A DNA stretch of 21,253 nt, from positions 1-21,253 of IMG/VR virus record IMGVR_UViG_3300008117_000424; one strand, 5' to 3'. The notes beneath the pieces were generated by a model. It saw nothing but the letters and a program-made list of their open reading frames with translations, was not told where the DNA came from and searched no databases. Both the position numbers and the translations under genes were made by a program. Shown here piece after piece: positions 20,025 to 21,253 of this stretch. Source of the DNA: a virus. Position 1 is the first letter of the stretch. Every line of letters begins with the position of its first letter.

Positions 20025-21253
20025 ATGGCTAACAGGTTCTTTTCATCGATAAAGGCGCGGTTCTTCAGCACCGCCGCAGACAACGCCGTAGACATTGGCG
20101 TAAAGGATGACGCAAACGCGCGGTTGGCCATTGACGCAGGCGGGCGCGTCACATGGGGCGACGGAACCAACGCCGCCGACACAAACCTCTACCGCGACGC
20201 GGCTGACGTTCTCAAGACGGACGACACGTTCAAGGCTGCCGCACTCTACGTTGAGGGCATCGAGATTGACACGACGGGCGCTGACAGCCTAGAAGCTCTT
20301 GTATACGACGGCACAAAGTTTGCGCCCGCAGCCATTCCTCGATCTTTGGACGATCTTAGCGATGTTGTCATTACGACGCCAGCAGAGTTTCAAACCCTTG
20401 AGTACAACGGCACAAGCTGGGTAAATGCGTACTCCTCCGTCGTCACCTACGCAAGAAATGCCGAAGCGACCACGCTAGGAATCGGTACGGTCGTTTATTT
20501 GTTTGGCGCGACCGGAGACCATGCAACTGTAAAAAGAGCAGACAATGACTCTGATACGACTTCTTCAAAAACCGTTGGTATGGTCGCTGCACCAATCGCA
20601 GCGAATGAAAACGGCCCAATTGTTACTCGCGGATACGTAAAGGGAGTAAGTCTTTCCGCGTATTCTCCAGGCGACATTCTGTGGTTGGGTGAGAACGGCG
20701 GATTCACCACTACAAAACCATCCGCTCCTGAGCATTTGGTTTTCGTCGGCGTCGTCGTTCGCGCCACAAACAACGGAATCGTATACGTAGCTGTTCAAAA
20801 CGGATACGAGTTGGACGAACTGCACAACGTCGCAATCGATCCTCTTACGTTGGCGAATGGTGACGTTATTCGCTACAACTCCACAACCGGTCTTTGGGAG
20901 AACAACCAAGTCGTCGGTCCGAGTGGACCGACGGGACCGACGGGACCGACGGGACCGACGGGACCGACTGGTCCGACTGGAGCAACCGGCGCAACAGGGA
21001 CAGCAGGAACAAGTACGGGCTTGACCGTATTCTTGGACGACGCCGGCGGCACCGGACCGGTTACAGGAGATGCACTCGTTATTCCGAATACTGGTGCTCA
21101 AACGAACGTCGTCGTAACCGCTGGTACCGGTACTCCAGTTTTGCTTGCTTCGTTCGTTACTGAAGCTGGAGTTCCAAATAACACCGCCTTCGTTGGCGGA
21201 GTGTGGCAAGCGGTTGCCTACATGCGGCATCAGTTAGGGGGTGGAACGTTTAG
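20025..21253 (+). CDS. Tail-fibre protein with collagen-like repeat (3' partial)
   Basis: The frame is open from the ATG at 20025 to the window end (409 codons visible) and truncated there. It starts MANRFFSSIKARFFSTAADN. A Gly/Asp-rich beta region follows, then RNAEATTLGIGTVVYLFGAT to VAVQNGYELDELHNV (about residues 143-271), a module I know from fibres of many aquatic phages. A GPT collagen-like run (about residues 299-320) and a GATGATGTAG stretch come next. DNA from about 20450 uses more A/T-ending codons than the first third, so the gene looks assembled from parts. GAGG lies 6 nt before the start. Confidence 0.85.
   Translation, partial: MANRFFSSIKARFFSTAADNAVDIGVKDDANARLAIDAGGRVTWGDGTNAADTNLYRDAADVLKTDDTFKAAALYVEGIEIDTTGADSLEALVYDGTKFAPAAIPRSLDDLSDVVITTPAEFQTLEYNGTSWVNAYSSVVTYARNAEATTLGIGTVVYLFGATGDHATVKRADNDSDTTSSKTVGMVAAPIAANENGPIVTRGYVKGVSLSAYSPGDILWLGENGGFTTTKPSAPEHLVFVGVVVRATNNGIVYVAVQNGYELDELHNVAIDPLTLANGDVIRYNSTTGLWENNQVVGPSGPTGPTGPTGPTGPTGPTGATGATGTAGTSTGLTVFLDDAGGTGPVTGDALVIPNTGAQTNVVVTAGTGTPVLLASFVTEAGVPNNTAFVGGVWQAVAYMRHQLGGGTF
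20925..20978 (+). repeat. 9-bp tandem repeat encoding Gly-Pro-Thr
   Basis: Four perfect GGACCGACG units and two variants (ending ACT, or GGTCC) encode GPT triplets of a collagen-like fibre segment. Copy number can change by slippage. Confidence 0.9.

Noticed and set aside
20925-20978. CRISPR-like short repeats
   Set aside because: The units are contiguous 9-bp coding repeats with no spacers.
17493-21253. Diversity-generating retroelement acting on the fibres
   Set aside because: No reverse transcriptase and no template repeat with adenine-specific changes is visible in the window.

Overview
The window looks like part of a tailed-phage genome, or a prophage or environmental viral contig, from a phage of Actinobacteria. 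The host evidence is a WhiB-type iron-sulfur regulator, an Rpf-like cell-wall transglycosylase, a DUF3039-type protein, an actinobacterial-style Nei2 glycosylase, and several -10 boxes placed 6-7 nt before start codons, as in leaderless actinobacterial genes. The last tail-fibre gene carries a module I associate with environmental aquatic phages. No terminase, capsid or portal gene lies in the window. Coding DNA is moderately GC-rich by eye. Function calls come from motifs read by eye; no database search was run.

Layout. (1) 1-2148, plus strand: eleven tightly packed, often overlapping small genes (zinc-finger-like proteins, small membrane proteins, two members of one AADEIE-type family). (2) 7700-2000, minus strand: SAM methyltransferase, GH130-like beta-propeller, Nei2 DNA glycosylase, DUF3039-like protein, B12-dependent class II ribonucleotide reductase, a holin-like membrane protein, a 66-aa protein and WhiB. 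(3) 7805-9145, plus strand: lysis cassette (M15-like endolysin with a peptidoglycan-binding domain, holin-like protein, very basic small protein), ending at a strong hairpin. (4) 10671-9302, minus strand: a small unknown protein and a two-domain Rpf-like transglycosylase. (5) 10872-12555, plus strand: FkbM methyltransferase fused to a beta-domain, and a short serine recombinase, then hairpins. (6) 15514-12681, minus strand: excisionase-like HTH protein and prim-pol/SF3 helicase. (7) 15769-21253, plus strand: HTH-like protein, metallophosphoesterase, DUF6378-like protein and three tail-fibre genes, the last cut by the window end.

How the parts may work together (inference): the primase-helicase, RNR, Nei2 and phosphoesterase serve DNA synthesis and repair. 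The endolysin, Rpf-like enzyme and two holin candidates serve wall passage and lysis. The methyltransferases and the propeller may modify a surface glycan. WhiB and the HTH proteins would handle regulation. The serine recombinase may mean integration or site-specific inversion. The 254-bp divergent spacer at 15515-15768, with repeated short motifs and promoter-like boxes beside the replication genes, is the best candidate for a control region or origin.
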